From Oscillospiraceae bacterium (GTDB taxonomy: Bacteria > Bacillota > Clostridia > Oscillospirales > Oscillospiraceae): a stretch of DNA of 64,000 nt. Position 1 is the first letter of the stretch. Every line of letters begins with the position of its first letter. A model generated the notes under the pieces. It worked only from the letters and a program-made list of their open reading frames with translations. It was not told the DNA's origin and made no database searches. A program made the position numbers and the translations under genes. Shown one piece after another: positions 37,327 to 45,814 of the stretch. The stretch spans positions 1 to 64,000 of the forward strand of contig CACYXE010000008.1 in the NCBI GenBank assembly GCA_902778275.1. Reading direction: 5' to 3'.

Positions 37327-38352
37327 ATGAAAGAAGCAATGCAGAGGCTGAGAGAGGCCTCCATCCAGGCGATCCTGGAGAGCGACAGCCCGGATTCCCT
37401 GGAGAATCTGCGGGTCAAGTACCTGGGCAAGAAGGGCGAGCTGACGGCGATCCTGCGCCAGATGGGCAAGCTCTCCGCCGAGGAGCGCCCGGCCATGGGC
37501 CAGCTGGCCAACCAGCTGCGCGGCGATATCGAGGCGTCCATCGAAAAGCGGCGGGCCGAGCTGAACGAGGCCATGCTGGCCAAAAAGCTGGAGCGGGAGG
37601 CCCTGGACGTGACCATGCCCGGCGAGAAGCCCCAGCTGGGCCACAAGCACCCCATGTACAACGTGCTGGATCAGATCAAGGAGATCTTCATCGGCATGGG
37701 CTTTGAGATCGTGGACGGTCCCGAGGTGGAGCTGGCCGACTATAACTTCACCAAGCTGAACATCGACGAGGGCCACCCCTCCCGGGAGTGGACCGATACC
37801 TTCTATTTCACCGAGGACAGCAGGATCCTCCTGCGCACCCAGACCTCTCCCATGCAGATCCACGCCATGGAGGCCAAGGAGCTGCCCATCCGCATGATCG
37901 CCCCCGGGCGGGTCTACCGCAAGGACGAGGTGGACGCCACCCATTCTCCCATGTTCCACCAGATCGAGGGCATGGTCATCGACAAGGGCGTGACCATGTC
38001 GGACCTGAAGGCCACCCTGAACCTGGTGGTGGAGAAGATCTACGGCAAGGGGACCGTGACCCGCTTCCGGCCCCACCATTTCCCCTTCACCGAGCCCAGC
38101 TGCGAGATGGACATCCAGTGCCACAAGTGCGGCGGCAAGGGCTGCCCCACCTGCAAGGGCGAGGGCTGGATCGAGGTGCTGGGCGCCGGCATGGTGCACC
38201 CCAAGGTGCTCGCCGGCTGCGGCATCGACCCGGACGTGTACTCCGGCTGGGCCTTCGGCATGGGCCTGGAGCGGCTGGCCATGGGTGAGTACAAGATCAC
38301 GGATCTGCGTCTGATCTTTGAGAACGACGTGAGATTCCTGGAGCAGTTTTAA
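37327..38352 (+). CDS. pheS: phenylalanyl-tRNA synthetase alpha subunit
   Basis: 341 aa. An N-terminal coiled-coil arm (about 1-90) and a class II catalytic domain: HPMYNVLDQIKEIF, LLRTQTSPMQIHAM (motif 2 region), FHQIEGMVID and the end FGMGLERLAMGEYKI (motif 3). It pairs with PheT as a heterotetramer. AAAGGAG lies seven bases before the ATG. Confidence 0.97.
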   Translation: MKEAMQRLREASIQAILESDSPDSLENLRVKYLGKKGELTAILRQMGKLSAEERPAMGQLANQLRGDIEASIEKRRAELNEAMLAKKLEREALDVTMPGEKPQLGHKHPMYNVLDQIKEIFIGMGFEIVDGPEVELADYNFTKLNIDEGHPSREWTDTFYFTEDSRILLRTQTSPMQIHAMEAKELPIRMIAPGRVYRKDEVDATHSPMFHQIEGMVIDKGVTMSDLKATLNLVVEKIYGKGTVTRFRPHHFPFTEPSCEMDIQCHKCGGKGCPTCKGEGWIEVLGAGMVHPKVLAGCGIDPDVYSGWAFGMGLERLAMGEYKITDLRLIFENDVRFLEQF

Positions 38353-38364
38353 GGAGGTGCGGAC

Positions 38365-41058
38365 ATGAAGTTATCCAGAAAATGGCTCAATGAGTTTGTG
38401 GATCTGCCTCTCGATGAGGTGGACGACAAGGCCTTTGCCGAGGCCATGACCGTGTCCGGCTCCAAGGTGGAGGTCACCGAGGACCTGAGCGCGACCCTCC
38501 GCAACGTGAAGGTGGGCCGCATCCTCTCTTTGGAGAAGCACCCCGACTCCGACCATATGTTCATCGCGAAGCTCGACGTGGGCGGGGCAGAGCCCGTCCA
38601 GATCGTCACCGGCGCCTGGAACGTCCACGTGGGCGACCTGGTCCCCGTGGCTCTGCACGACTCTCTGCTGCCCACCGGGGCGAAGATCACCCGGGGGAAG
38701 CTCCGGGGCGTGGCGTCCGAGGGCATGCTCTGCTCCCTGAAGGAGCTGGACCTGAGCACCCACGACTACGCCTACGCGGAGATCAAGGCGGCGGCGATCC
38801 TGGGGGATTACCATCCCATCGACCCGCTCAAGCCCTCCGTCTCCCCGCAGATCCAGTCGGGGGACCGGATCTTCGGCAAGGTACTGGCCGCCGCGGTGGA
38901 GAAGGTGGAGACTGTGGGCGTCAACCGCTTCCGCTGTGAGCTGAGCCTGGGCGGCGCAGCGGCCGAGACCGTCACCGACTGCCAGAACCTGCACCGGGGC
39001 GACCTGGTGGCCTACAACACGGCTGAGGACAAGATCTGCACCCTGGCCGACCTGCACGCGGAGCAGCGGGAATTCCCCCACTGCATCGAGGACGGCATCT
39101 TCATCCTCCACGAGGACGTGCAGCCCGGCGACGACGTGGCCATGCTGCTGGGCCGGGACGACCACGTGGTGGAATTCGAGATCACCCCCAACCGGCCGGA
39201 CTGCCTGTGCATGATCGGTCTCGCCCGGGAGGCGGCCGTCACCTTCGGCAGGGAGCTGAAGCTCCACGAGCCGGTGGTGGAGGCCAAGGCCGGCGGCGAT
39301 ATCCGCGACTACGCGAAGATCATCGTAGAGGAGCCGGAGCTCTGCCCCCGCTACATCGGCCGCATGGTGAAAAACGTGAAGATCGCGCCCTCCCCGGAGT
39401 GGATGCGCCAGCGCATCCGCAACGCGGGCATGCGCCCCATCAACAACCTGGTTGACATCACCAACTACGTGATGCTGGAGTACGGCCAGCCCATGCACGC
39501 CTTTGACTTCAGCTGTGTGAACCAGGGCGAGATCCACGTGCGCCTGGCCCGGGAAGGGGAGACCATCCGCACCCTGGACGGCACCGAGCGCAAGCTCAAT
39601 CCCGCCATGCTCTGCATCTGCGACACCGACAAGCCCGTGGGCGTGGCCGGCGTCATGGGCGGCGAGAACAGCGAGATCGTGGGCGACACGGCCATGGTCC
39701 TCTTTGAGTGCGCCAACTTCAACGGCACCTCCATCCGCCGCACCGCCACCGCCCTGGGCATGCGCACCGACGCCTCCTCCCGCTACGAGAAGGGCCTGGA
39801 TCCGGAGAACACCTACCGGGCCGTGCAGCGTGCCTGCGAGCTGGTGGAGCTGCTGGGCGCCGGCGAGGTGGTGGACGGCATCATCGACGTCTACCCCGGC
39901 AAAAAGGAGCGGACCACCGTCAAGCTGGAGCCGGAAAAGATCAACGCCCTGCTGGGCACCGATATCGACGAGGACACCATGCGCAAGATCCTGCTGGATC
40001 TGGGCTTTGACCTGGAGGGGGACACCATTTATGTGCCCAGCTGGCGGGGCGACGTGGAGCACTACTCCGATATCGCGGAGGAAGTGGCCCGTTTCTACGG
40101 CTACAACGAGATCCCCGTGGCCTTCACCGGTGCCATCAGCACCTGCGGGGGCTTTACCGAAGAGCAGCAGTGCGAGCGGCTGATCGGCCAGACCTGCCGC
40201 AGCCTGGGGATGGATGAGATCATCACCTATTCCTTCATCAGCCCCGGCTACTACGACAAGATCCGCATGCCGGCGGACTCTCCCCTGCGAAGCAGCCTGC
40301 GCATCCTCAACCCCCTGGGCGAGGACACCTCCATCATGCGCACCACCATCCTGCCCTCCATGCTGGAGATCCTGACGAGAAACTACAACTACCGCAACAA
40401 GCGGGCGGCCCTGTATGAGATCGGCCGGATCTATCTCAAGCGGGAGGACGGCCTGGCCGACGAGCCGAAGATCGTCTCCATGGGCGCCTACGGGCCGAAT
40501 ATGAACTTCTTCACCCTCAAGGGCTGGGTGGAGGCCCTGCTGGAGAGCCTGGGCGCCGCCAAGCCCCACTTCGAGCAGGAGCGCAGCAATCCCTCCTACC
40601 ATCCCGGCCGCTGCGCAAAAGTCTACGTGGACGGCAAATACGTGGGCGTCCTGGGGCAGATCCATCCCCAGGTGGCGGCCAACTACGGCGTGGAGACCGA
40701 ATTCTACTGCGCGGAGCTGTCCTTCGAGACCCTGCTGGCCGTGAAGGGCGCCCTGCCCGTGTACAAGCCCCTGCCCCGCTTCCCGGCGGTCACCCGGGAT
40801 ATCGCCGTGGTCTGTGAGCGGGAGATCCCCGTGGGCGAGCTGACCGACTGCGTCCTGCGCAGCGGCGGCGAATACCTGGAGGACTGCCAGCTGTTCGACG
40901 TGTACACCGGTCACCATATCCCCGACGGCATGAAGTCCGTGGCCTTCTCCCTGACCATGCGGGCGGAGGACCAGACCCTCACCGACGAGCACGCCGAGGA
41001 GACGGTGAAGCGGGTGCTGCTGGCCCTGGAGCGGGAGTACCGGGCCGTGATGCGCTGA
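38365..41058 (+). CDS. pheT: phenylalanyl-tRNA synthetase beta subunit with an extra tRNA-binding-type domain
   Basis: 897 aa, about 90-100 longer than the usual 790-810. The N-terminal EMAPII-type tRNA-binding domain is at about 45-130 (VGRILSLEKHPDSDHMFIAK). Residues 135-238 are an insertion absent from common PheT. Its core (GKVLAAAVEKVETVGVNRFR, then LSLGGAAAETVTDCQNLHRG) aligns by eye with the EMAPII domain just before it, so this looks like an internal duplication. After it come the normal B3/B4 editing domains, the B5 and catalytic-like core, and the C-terminal anticodon-binding domain. AAGGAGG is nine bases before the ATG. Confidence 0.95.
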   Translation: MKLSRKWLNEFVDLPLDEVDDKAFAEAMTVSGSKVEVTEDLSATLRNVKVGRILSLEKHPDSDHMFIAKLDVGGAEPVQIVTGAWNVHVGDLVPVALHDSLLPTGAKITRGKLRGVASEGMLCSLKELDLSTHDYAYAEIKAAAILGDYHPIDPLKPSVSPQIQSGDRIFGKVLAAAVEKVETVGVNRFRCELSLGGAAAETVTDCQNLHRGDLVAYNTAEDKICTLADLHAEQREFPHCIEDGIFILHEDVQPGDDVAMLLGRDDHVVEFEITPNRPDCLCMIGLAREAAVTFGRELKLHEPVVEAKAGGDIRDYAKIIVEEPELCPRYIGRMVKNVKIAPSPEWMRQRIRNAGMRPINNLVDITNYVMLEYGQPMHAFDFSCVNQGEIHVRLAREGETIRTLDGTERKLNPAMLCICDTDKPVGVAGVMGGENSEIVGDTAMVLFECANFNGTSIRRTATALGMRTDASSRYEKGLDPENTYRAVQRACELVELLGAGEVVDGIIDVYPGKKERTTVKLEPEKINALLGTDIDEDTMRKILLDLGFDLEGDTIYVPSWRGDVEHYSDIAEEVARFYGYNEIPVAFTGAISTCGGFTEEQQCERLIGQTCRSLGMDEIITYSFISPGYYDKIRMPADSPLRSSLRILNPLGEDTSIMRTTILPSMLEILTRNYNYRNKRAALYEIGRIYLKREDGLADEPKIVSMGAYGPNMNFFTLKGWVEALLESLGAAKPHFEQERSNPSYHPGRCAKVYVDGKYVGVLGQIHPQVAANYGVETEFYCAELSFETLLAVKGALPVYKPLPRFPAVTRDIAVVCEREIPVGELTDCVLRSGGEYLEDCQLFDVYTGHHIPDGMKSVAFSLTMRAEDQTLTDEHAEETVKRVLLALEREYRAVMR

Positions 41059-41129
41059 AGGGGCGGGAAGGATCCACCACCGGGGGGCAAATTTCATCAA
41101 ATTTTAACGGATTTGTCCCCAATTTCGTC

Positions 41130-41157
41130 TTTACTTGAGCATCGAATCTGCTATAAT
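41130..41157 (+). promoter_or_regulatory. promoter of ireB
   Basis: TTTACT, a 16-base spacer, then a perfect TATAAT. Confidence 0.6.
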
Positions 41158-41191
41158 AGAAACAACAAATTCGGACGAAGGAGGGAACTTC

Positions 41192-41434
41192 ATGGAGGAT
41201 GTGACCAGAAAATTCACCGCCCTTGACAGCAAGGCCGAGATGCGGGAGATCCTGTCGTCTGTGTATAACTCCCTCATGGTGAAGGGCTACAATCCCATCA
41301 ACCAGATCGTGGGCTATATACTGTCTGAGGATCCGACCTATATCACCAACTACAACAACGCCCGCACGCTGATCACCCGGCTGGACCGGGACGAGTTGCT
41401 GCAGGAGTTGCTGCGGACCTATCTGGACAAGTAA
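41192..41434 (+). CDS. ireB: IreB family regulatory protein (UPF0297)
   Basis: 80 aa. YNSLMVKGYNPINQIVGYIL and EDPTYITNYNNARTLI are exact family marks. In Enterococcus IreB is a substrate of the Ser/Thr kinase IreK and affects cephalosporin resistance. The ATG at 41192 lies behind AAGGAGG. In many Firmicutes it stands with alaS and ruvX; here it is alone. Confidence 0.92.
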   Translation: MEDVTRKFTALDSKAEMREILSSVYNSLMVKGYNPINQIVGYILSEDPTYITNYNNARTLITRLDRDELLQELLRTYLDK

Positions 41435-41449
41435 GCGAACAAGCGACAG

Positions 41450-41484
41450 AGGAGCGCCTTCCCGACAGGGGAGGCGCTCCTTTT
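41450..41484 (+). terminator. terminator of ireB
   Basis: AGGAGCGCCTTCCC with a near-complement around GACA, followed by TTTT. Confidence 0.9.
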
Positions 41485-41521
41485 GGTCGTTATATGAATC
41501 TTTATATTTTTTACTATGTTT

Positions 41522-41550
41522 TGAAACAAAAAGCCGTCCGGCGGCGTTTT
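41522..41550 (+). promoter_or_regulatory. possible ECF-type promoter of the sigma factor gene
   Basis: TGAAAC, a 17-base spacer, CGTTTT: close to ECF-type -35 and -10 boxes, and would allow the sigma factor to drive its own gene. The same bases can form a hairpin (AAAAAGCCG/CGGCGTTTTT), so the call is tentative. Confidence 0.4.
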
Positions 41551-41598
41551 TATAGGTGAAAGCGCTTTTCAAGGAAAGACAGAAAGAGGTGAGCAGGC

Positions 41599-42156
41599 AT
41601 GAACGAAGGGCGGATGCTCCGGCGGATCCGCGGTGGGGACAGCGAGGCCCTGGGCGCGGCCATCGAGCAGTACGCGGCCTATGTGGCGGCCATCGCCCGC
41701 AACATCGTGGAGCCGCCCCTGCAGCCGGAGGACGTGGAGGAGATCAGCGCCGACGTCTTCCTCCGGCTGTGGAGGAACGCCTCCGACGTACAGGAGGGCA
41801 GGCTGAAGGCCTGGCTGGCGGCGGTGACGCGCAACTGCGCCAGGGACCGGCTGCGCAGGGCGCGTCTGCCGGAGCCGCTGGCGGAGGATTGTTTGGAGAT
41901 CTCCTTCCCGGGGCCGGAGGACGGCCTGGTCCGCGCGGAGCTGCGGCAGCTGGCGAGGGCGGCGGTGGAGTCCCTGCCGGAGCCGGACCGGGGCATCTTC
42001 ATGCGCTACTACTACCTCTGCCAGAAGACGGACGAGATCGCGGCGGCGCTGGGAATGAACCCGGCCACCGTCCGCACGCGGCTTGCCCGGGGACGGGACA
42101 AGCTGAGAGCATTTCTCATCGAAAGGGGGTATCGCTGTGAAGCTGTCGATTTTTGA
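41599..42156 (+). CDS. ECF-type RNA polymerase sigma factor
   Basis: 185 aa. Region 2 (about 10-80) has EQYAAYVAAIARNIV, VEEISADVFLRLWRNA and LKAWLAAVTRNCARDRLRR. Region 4 (about 120-175) has YYYLCQKTDEIAAALGMN, then PATVRTRLARGRDKLRAFL as the helix-turn-helix. The ATG at 41599 follows AAAGAGGTG. The last 20 bases overlap the start of the next gene, which fits a sigma/anti-sigma pair. The signal it answers to is unknown. Confidence 0.9.
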   Translation: MNEGRMLRRIRGGDSEALGAAIEQYAAYVAAIARNIVEPPLQPEDVEEISADVFLRLWRNASDVQEGRLKAWLAAVTRNCARDRLRRARLPEPLAEDCLEISFPGPEDGLVRAELRQLARAAVESLPEPDRGIFMRYYYLCQKTDEIAAALGMNPATVRTRLARGRDKLRAFLIERGYRCEAVDF

Positions 42157-42952
42157 CCTGGCGGGCGACTGCTTCCCGGAGGATGTGATGCTCGGAACAA
42201 AAGACGCGGCCATGACCGCGCGCATCAAGGAGAGCGTTATGAAAAGCATCGAACTGGAAAAGCGGCCCCGGCGCAGGTCCGGGAGCAGGGGGCTGCGGAT
42301 CGTCGCCTTAGTGGCGGCCATCGCTGCGGCGCTGACCGCCACGGCCTACGCGGCCGGGCTGTTTCGGATGCACATGGACCGGCCGGAGCAGGGAACCGTG
42401 GTCAGCGGCACCTGGACCGAGCGGAACGAGGACGGCACCGTGGACCATGTGCAGACCATGAGCTATCCCGACGCGGGCTTCGTTTTCACCTTTGAGGCGG
42501 AGACCACGCCCCATGTGGTGAAGTTCAAGCCTGGCTGGCTGCCGGAGCACAGCGGCGGGCCTGTCTTCGGGGAACCGGACGCGGAGGGCTGGTACCAGTA
42601 TCTCAGCGACAACGGCGAGGGGAAGGACATCCCCTATGTGATCCAGACCATGTACATGAACGAGGGCAAGACCCTGGTGCTCAACGGCGAGTGTCAGGTG
42701 ATCAAGGAGGGGACCTTCGGGGACTACCAGATGAAGGAGATCCGCTGCAGCTACTATCCGGAGTACCTCAACGACGGCAACTATCTGCTGCTCATCGACG
42801 AGACGGAGGGCTATTGCCTCATCGTCAGCGGCACCAACAGCATGGAGGACATGGAGCATATCGCCCGGGAGCTGGAGGTGCTGGTCACCGACGAGCCGGT
42901 GGATTACAACCCGGACTACAACGTGGGCCAGATCAACATCGGCCGGGGCTGA
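42137..42952 (+). CDS. probable anti-sigma factor, single-span membrane protein, 271 aa
   Basis: It overlaps the sigma factor gene by 20 bases, as anti-sigma genes do. The cytoplasmic N-terminus (about 1-52) is helical and basic (KSIELEKRPRRRSG) but has no zinc-type HxxxCxxC motif. One membrane span follows (about 53-73), then an outer domain of about 200 residues (WTERNEDGTVDHVQTMSYPD; later YQMKEIRCSYYPEYLNDGN), rich in beta strands. It resembles the DUF4367 type of outer domain. The role is inferred from gene order and topology. Confidence 0.7.
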   Translation: MKLSIFDLAGDCFPEDVMLGTKDAAMTARIKESVMKSIELEKRPRRRSGSRGLRIVALVAAIAAALTATAYAAGLFRMHMDRPEQGTVVSGTWTERNEDGTVDHVQTMSYPDAGFVFTFEAETTPHVVKFKPGWLPEHSGGPVFGEPDAEGWYQYLSDNGEGKDIPYVIQTMYMNEGKTLVLNGECQVIKEGTFGDYQMKEIRCSYYPEYLNDGNYLLLIDETEGYCLIVSGTNSMEDMEHIARELEVLVTDEPVDYNPDYNVGQINIGRG

Positions 42953-43148
42953 AAAGCGAAACAGGCGTGACCTGAGCGGTCACGCCTGTTTTGTCGCGCC
43001 TGTGTTGCTGCTCTGTGCTGCCCTCCGCCCTCAGCTTCTGCGGGAGCGTCTTCAGCGCCCGGACCTTTTCTTCATATTCCAGGCGCAGCGCGCTGTCTTT
43101 GATCCCCAGCTTCTTGATCTGCTCGATCTCGTATTCATATTCGTCCAT
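42933..43148 (-). CDS. small hypothetical protein, 71 aa
   Basis: It starts MDEYEYEIEQIKKLGIKDSA behind GGAGGCC; the first 40 residues form charged helices. The frame reads through the neighbouring terminator and stops 20 bases inside the converging gene, so the last 20 residues look accidental. The true protein may be shorter or the call may be wrong. Family not recognised. Confidence 0.35.
   Translation of the reverse strand: MDEYEYEIEQIKKLGIKDSALRLEYEEKVRALKTLPQKLRAEGSTEQQHRRDKTGVTAQVTPVSLFSPGRC
42959..42993 (+). terminator. terminator of the sigma/anti-sigma pair
   Basis: AAACAGGCGTGACC, loop TGAGC, then the complement ending in TTTT. Confidence 0.9.
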
Positions 43149-43216
43149 ACGCGGCGGCCTCCATTGATCTCGGTTTCTCAAAACGCCTGCCGCGGCCCGC
43201 CGGGCCGATGCCGCCG

Positions 43217-43948
43217 TCATGATCCGAAGACCCACAGGTGGGTCACACCGAAGGCCTCCCGGATGAAATAATTGAGCATGACGAAGAAGTAGCCCCAGGG
43301 GGCGGCCACGCCGGCGGCCTCCACCCCCTGCATCCGGGCCATGAGCTTTGCCCGGTACAGGTGGTAGGCGCTGGAGACGATGGCCACCTTGCCGGCGGGC
43401 TCGTCGCCCCTTTGTCGAATGATGTCGAAAGAGAATTCCAGGTTCTCTTTCGTGGAGGTGGCCCGGTCCTCCTTCAGCACCCGGTCCGGGTCCACGCCAT
43501 TGGCCACCAGCCAGTCGTACATGGCCTGGGCCTCGGTGACGGTCTCCCCGGGGCCCATGCCGCCGGAGACGATGGCCACGCTGTCCGGGTAGCGCTCCAG
43601 ATAGTCCAGCGCCCCCTCCAGCCGCCGCACCAGGGTCAGGGAGGGCTGGTCCCCGTAGACCGCCGCGCCCAGCACCACCAGGTAGGGCCGCTCGTCGTCC
43701 CTGTCCGTGCGGGCGTTTTTGATGATGGGGATCTCCACAACGCAGAAATACGCAAGGCCGACGCAGACCAGCACGACGATGAAACGCCAGAGCGCCGGGC
43801 CCACGAAATGGTGCAGCACGATCAGCGCCGCCACGAAGGCCAGGGCGTAGCCCCAGTAGGCACAGCCCCGCAGGGCGAAGCGGAGGAGGGCGCCGCACAC
43901 CAGCAGACCGCCGCTCACCGCGGCCCACAGGCCTTTCTTCTTGTTCAT
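43217..43948 (-). CDS. YdcF/SanA-like membrane protein (DUF218)
   Basis: 243 aa. Four hydrophobic segments (about 8-85) are followed by the DUF218 domain: YLVVLGAAVYGDQPS, YPDSVAIVSGGMGPGET, STKENLEF and KVAIVSSAYHLYRAKLMA. Family members are linked to envelope or vancomycin-barrier functions. The ATG at 43948 overlaps the stop of the ABC-F gene (ATGA), so they are one transcript with the penicillin-binding protein and FtsW genes upstream. Confidence 0.85.
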   Translation of the reverse strand: MNKKKGLWAAVSGGLLVCGALLRFALRGCAYWGYALAFVAALIVLHHFVGPALWRFIVVLVCVGLAYFCVVEIPIIKNARTDRDDERPYLVVLGAAVYGDQPSLTLVRRLEGALDYLERYPDSVAIVSGGMGPGETVTEAQAMYDWLVANGVDPDRVLKEDRATSTKENLEFSFDIIRQRGDEPAGKVAIVSSAYHLYRAKLMARMQGVEAAGVAAPWGYFFVMLNYFIREAFGVTHLWVFGS

Positions 43949-45810
43949 CCGTTCAGTTCCTCCCATCTCTCATATTGGAGCAGGAGCGCCTGGTTCAGCT
44001 CTTCCTTCTGCGCCTCGATCTCCATCAGCTTCTGATAGTCCGTGGCGTGCTCCTCGGCCAGGGCTTCCAGCCCGGCCAGCTTTTCTTCCAGCCGCCCGAT
44101 CTCCCGTTCCACCCTGGCGATCTGCCTGTCGTGGTTGGGGGTGCGGGGCTTTTCTTCCTTCTTCTTTTTGGGGGCGGCCTTCTCGATCTGGGTGAAGACG
44201 GCCTGCCGTTCCCGCCATGCCGCGTAGTCGGCGTAGCCGCCCCGGTAATCCGTGATCTCGCCCCTGTCCAGGGCCCAGATCCGGGTGGCGAATTTCTCGA
44301 TGAAATACCGGTCGTGGGACACGAACAGCAGGGTCTGCTCATAGTCGGACAGGGCGTCCTCCATCCACTCCCGGCTGGCAATGTCCAGGTGGTTGGTGGG
44401 CTCGTCCAGAATCAGGAAGTTCACGTCGCCGCCCATGAGCATGCACAAGCGCAGGCGGCTGCGCTCCCCGCCGGAAAGGGCCCCCACGGGGGTGAGCACG
44501 TCCTCGCCCCGGAAGCCGAAGGCGGCCAGACGGTCCCGGGCCTCCTGGGGCTGGCAGCGGCAGTCGTAGAGCATGGTGTCCAGGGCGGAGCGGCTGTCCG
44601 AGGAAAAGGTCACGATCTGGGGCAGGTAGGCGCTGCGCACGGCGGGGCCCAGGTACAGATAGCCAGCGTCCGGGGTCTCCTGCTGCATGATCAGCTTGAT
44701 GAGGGTGGACTTGCCGGTGCCGTTGTCGCCGATGAGGGCGATCCGTTCCCCGCCGGTGACGGTCAGGGACAGATCCGAAAACAGACGCTTTTCCCCGAAA
44801 GCCTTGCTGAGCCCCTCGGTCACCAGCACCTCGTCGCCGTTGAACTCCCTCTGCTTGAACTTCACGCTCAGTTTTTTCCGCTCCGTGGGCTTTTCGCTCT
44901 GCTGGAGCTTTTCGATGCGCTTTTCCATGGAGAAGGCCCGCTTGTGCAGCTTGTCGTTGCCCATGAAGGCCCAGAGGTGCATCTGCTCGGCGGCCCGGGT
45001 CAGCTGCTCGATCTTGGCCTGGTCCTTCTCGTATTGCTTCAGCTTCTCCTCAAAGCGGCGCTGCCGCTCCTGCACGTAGAAGCTGTAGTTGCCGCTGTAG
45101 AATTCGGCCTTTCCCTCGCTGATCTCCACGCAGCGCTCCACCACCCGGTCCAGGAAATAGCGGTCGTGGCTGATGGTCAGGACCGTGCCCTTGAAATGCA
45201 GCAGATAGTCCTCCAGCCACTCGGTGGCCCGCAGGTCCAGATGGTTGGTGGGCTCGTCCAGCAGCAGGATGTCCGTATCCTCCAGGATCAGGCGGGCCAG
45301 GTTGACTCTCGTTTTCTCCCCGCCGGAGAGGCTGGAGAAGAGCTGGGAGCGCATGGCCGCCGGGATCTGCAGGCCGTTGGCCACCCGGTTGCGGTCGGTC
45401 TCCATGCTGTAGCCGCCCAGGCGGCGATAGTCGTCGCTGAGCCGGTCGTATTCCCGCAGCAGGGCGGGGGACTGGTCCTCCTCCATCTGCTGCGTCAATT
45501 CGTCGATGCGGCGGCCGATGGCGTAGAGCCGCCTGTGGGCGTCCCGGAGCACGTCCTCCGTGGTCCAGTCCTCCGGGTAGACCGGGATCTGGGAAATGAG
45601 GCCGACGCGCTTGCCGGGCGCTGTGGTCACAGTGCCCTCATCCGGGTACAGTTCCCCCACCATGATGCGAAAAAGGGTGGTTTTTCCGCATCCGTTCTGC
45701 CCCAGGATCCCCACTCGCTCCCCGGAATTGACGGTGAAGCTCAGACCGTCCAGCACGTTGCTGCCCACCTCGAAGGACTTGACCAGGGCATTCACTTGTA
45801 CGTCGATCAT
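43945..45810 (-). CDS. ABC-F type ATPase (translation factor/ribosome protection family)
   Basis: 621 aa with two ABC domains and no membrane span. Domain 1 has Walker A GQNGCGKTT (37-45), LSGGEKTRVNLA and LLLDEPTNHLD; domain 2 has GDNGTGKST, LSGGERSRLRLC and LILDEPTNHLDI. Between them is a linker (about 240-300) with KRAFSMEKRIEKL. The end is a coiled coil. ABC-F proteins bind the ribosomal E site; some give antibiotic resistance, but this arrangement (Uup/YdiF-like) is more common for housekeeping forms. Confidence 0.92.
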   Translation of the reverse strand: MIDVQVNALVKSFEVGSNVLDGLSFTVNSGERVGILGQNGCGKTTLFRIMVGELYPDEGTVTTAPGKRVGLISQIPVYPEDWTTEDVLRDAHRRLYAIGRRIDELTQQMEEDQSPALLREYDRLSDDYRRLGGYSMETDRNRVANGLQIPAAMRSQLFSSLSGGEKTRVNLARLILEDTDILLLDEPTNHLDLRATEWLEDYLLHFKGTVLTISHDRYFLDRVVERCVEISEGKAEFYSGNYSFYVQERQRRFEEKLKQYEKDQAKIEQLTRAAEQMHLWAFMGNDKLHKRAFSMEKRIEKLQQSEKPTERKKLSVKFKQREFNGDEVLVTEGLSKAFGEKRLFSDLSLTVTGGERIALIGDNGTGKSTLIKLIMQQETPDAGYLYLGPAVRSAYLPQIVTFSSDSRSALDTMLYDCRCQPQEARDRLAAFGFRGEDVLTPVGALSGGERSRLRLCMLMGGDVNFLILDEPTNHLDIASREWMEDALSDYEQTLLFVSHDRYFIEKFATRIWALDRGEITDYRGGYADYAAWRERQAVFTQIEKAAPKKKKEEKPRTPNHDRQIARVEREIGRLEEKLAGLEALAEEHATDYQKLMEIEAQKEELNQALLLQYERWEELNG

Positions 45811-45814
45811 AGGC

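Noticed and set aside
38371-41100. 909-codon minus-strand frame opposite pheT
   Set aside because: Shadow of pheT, which has clear family motifs.
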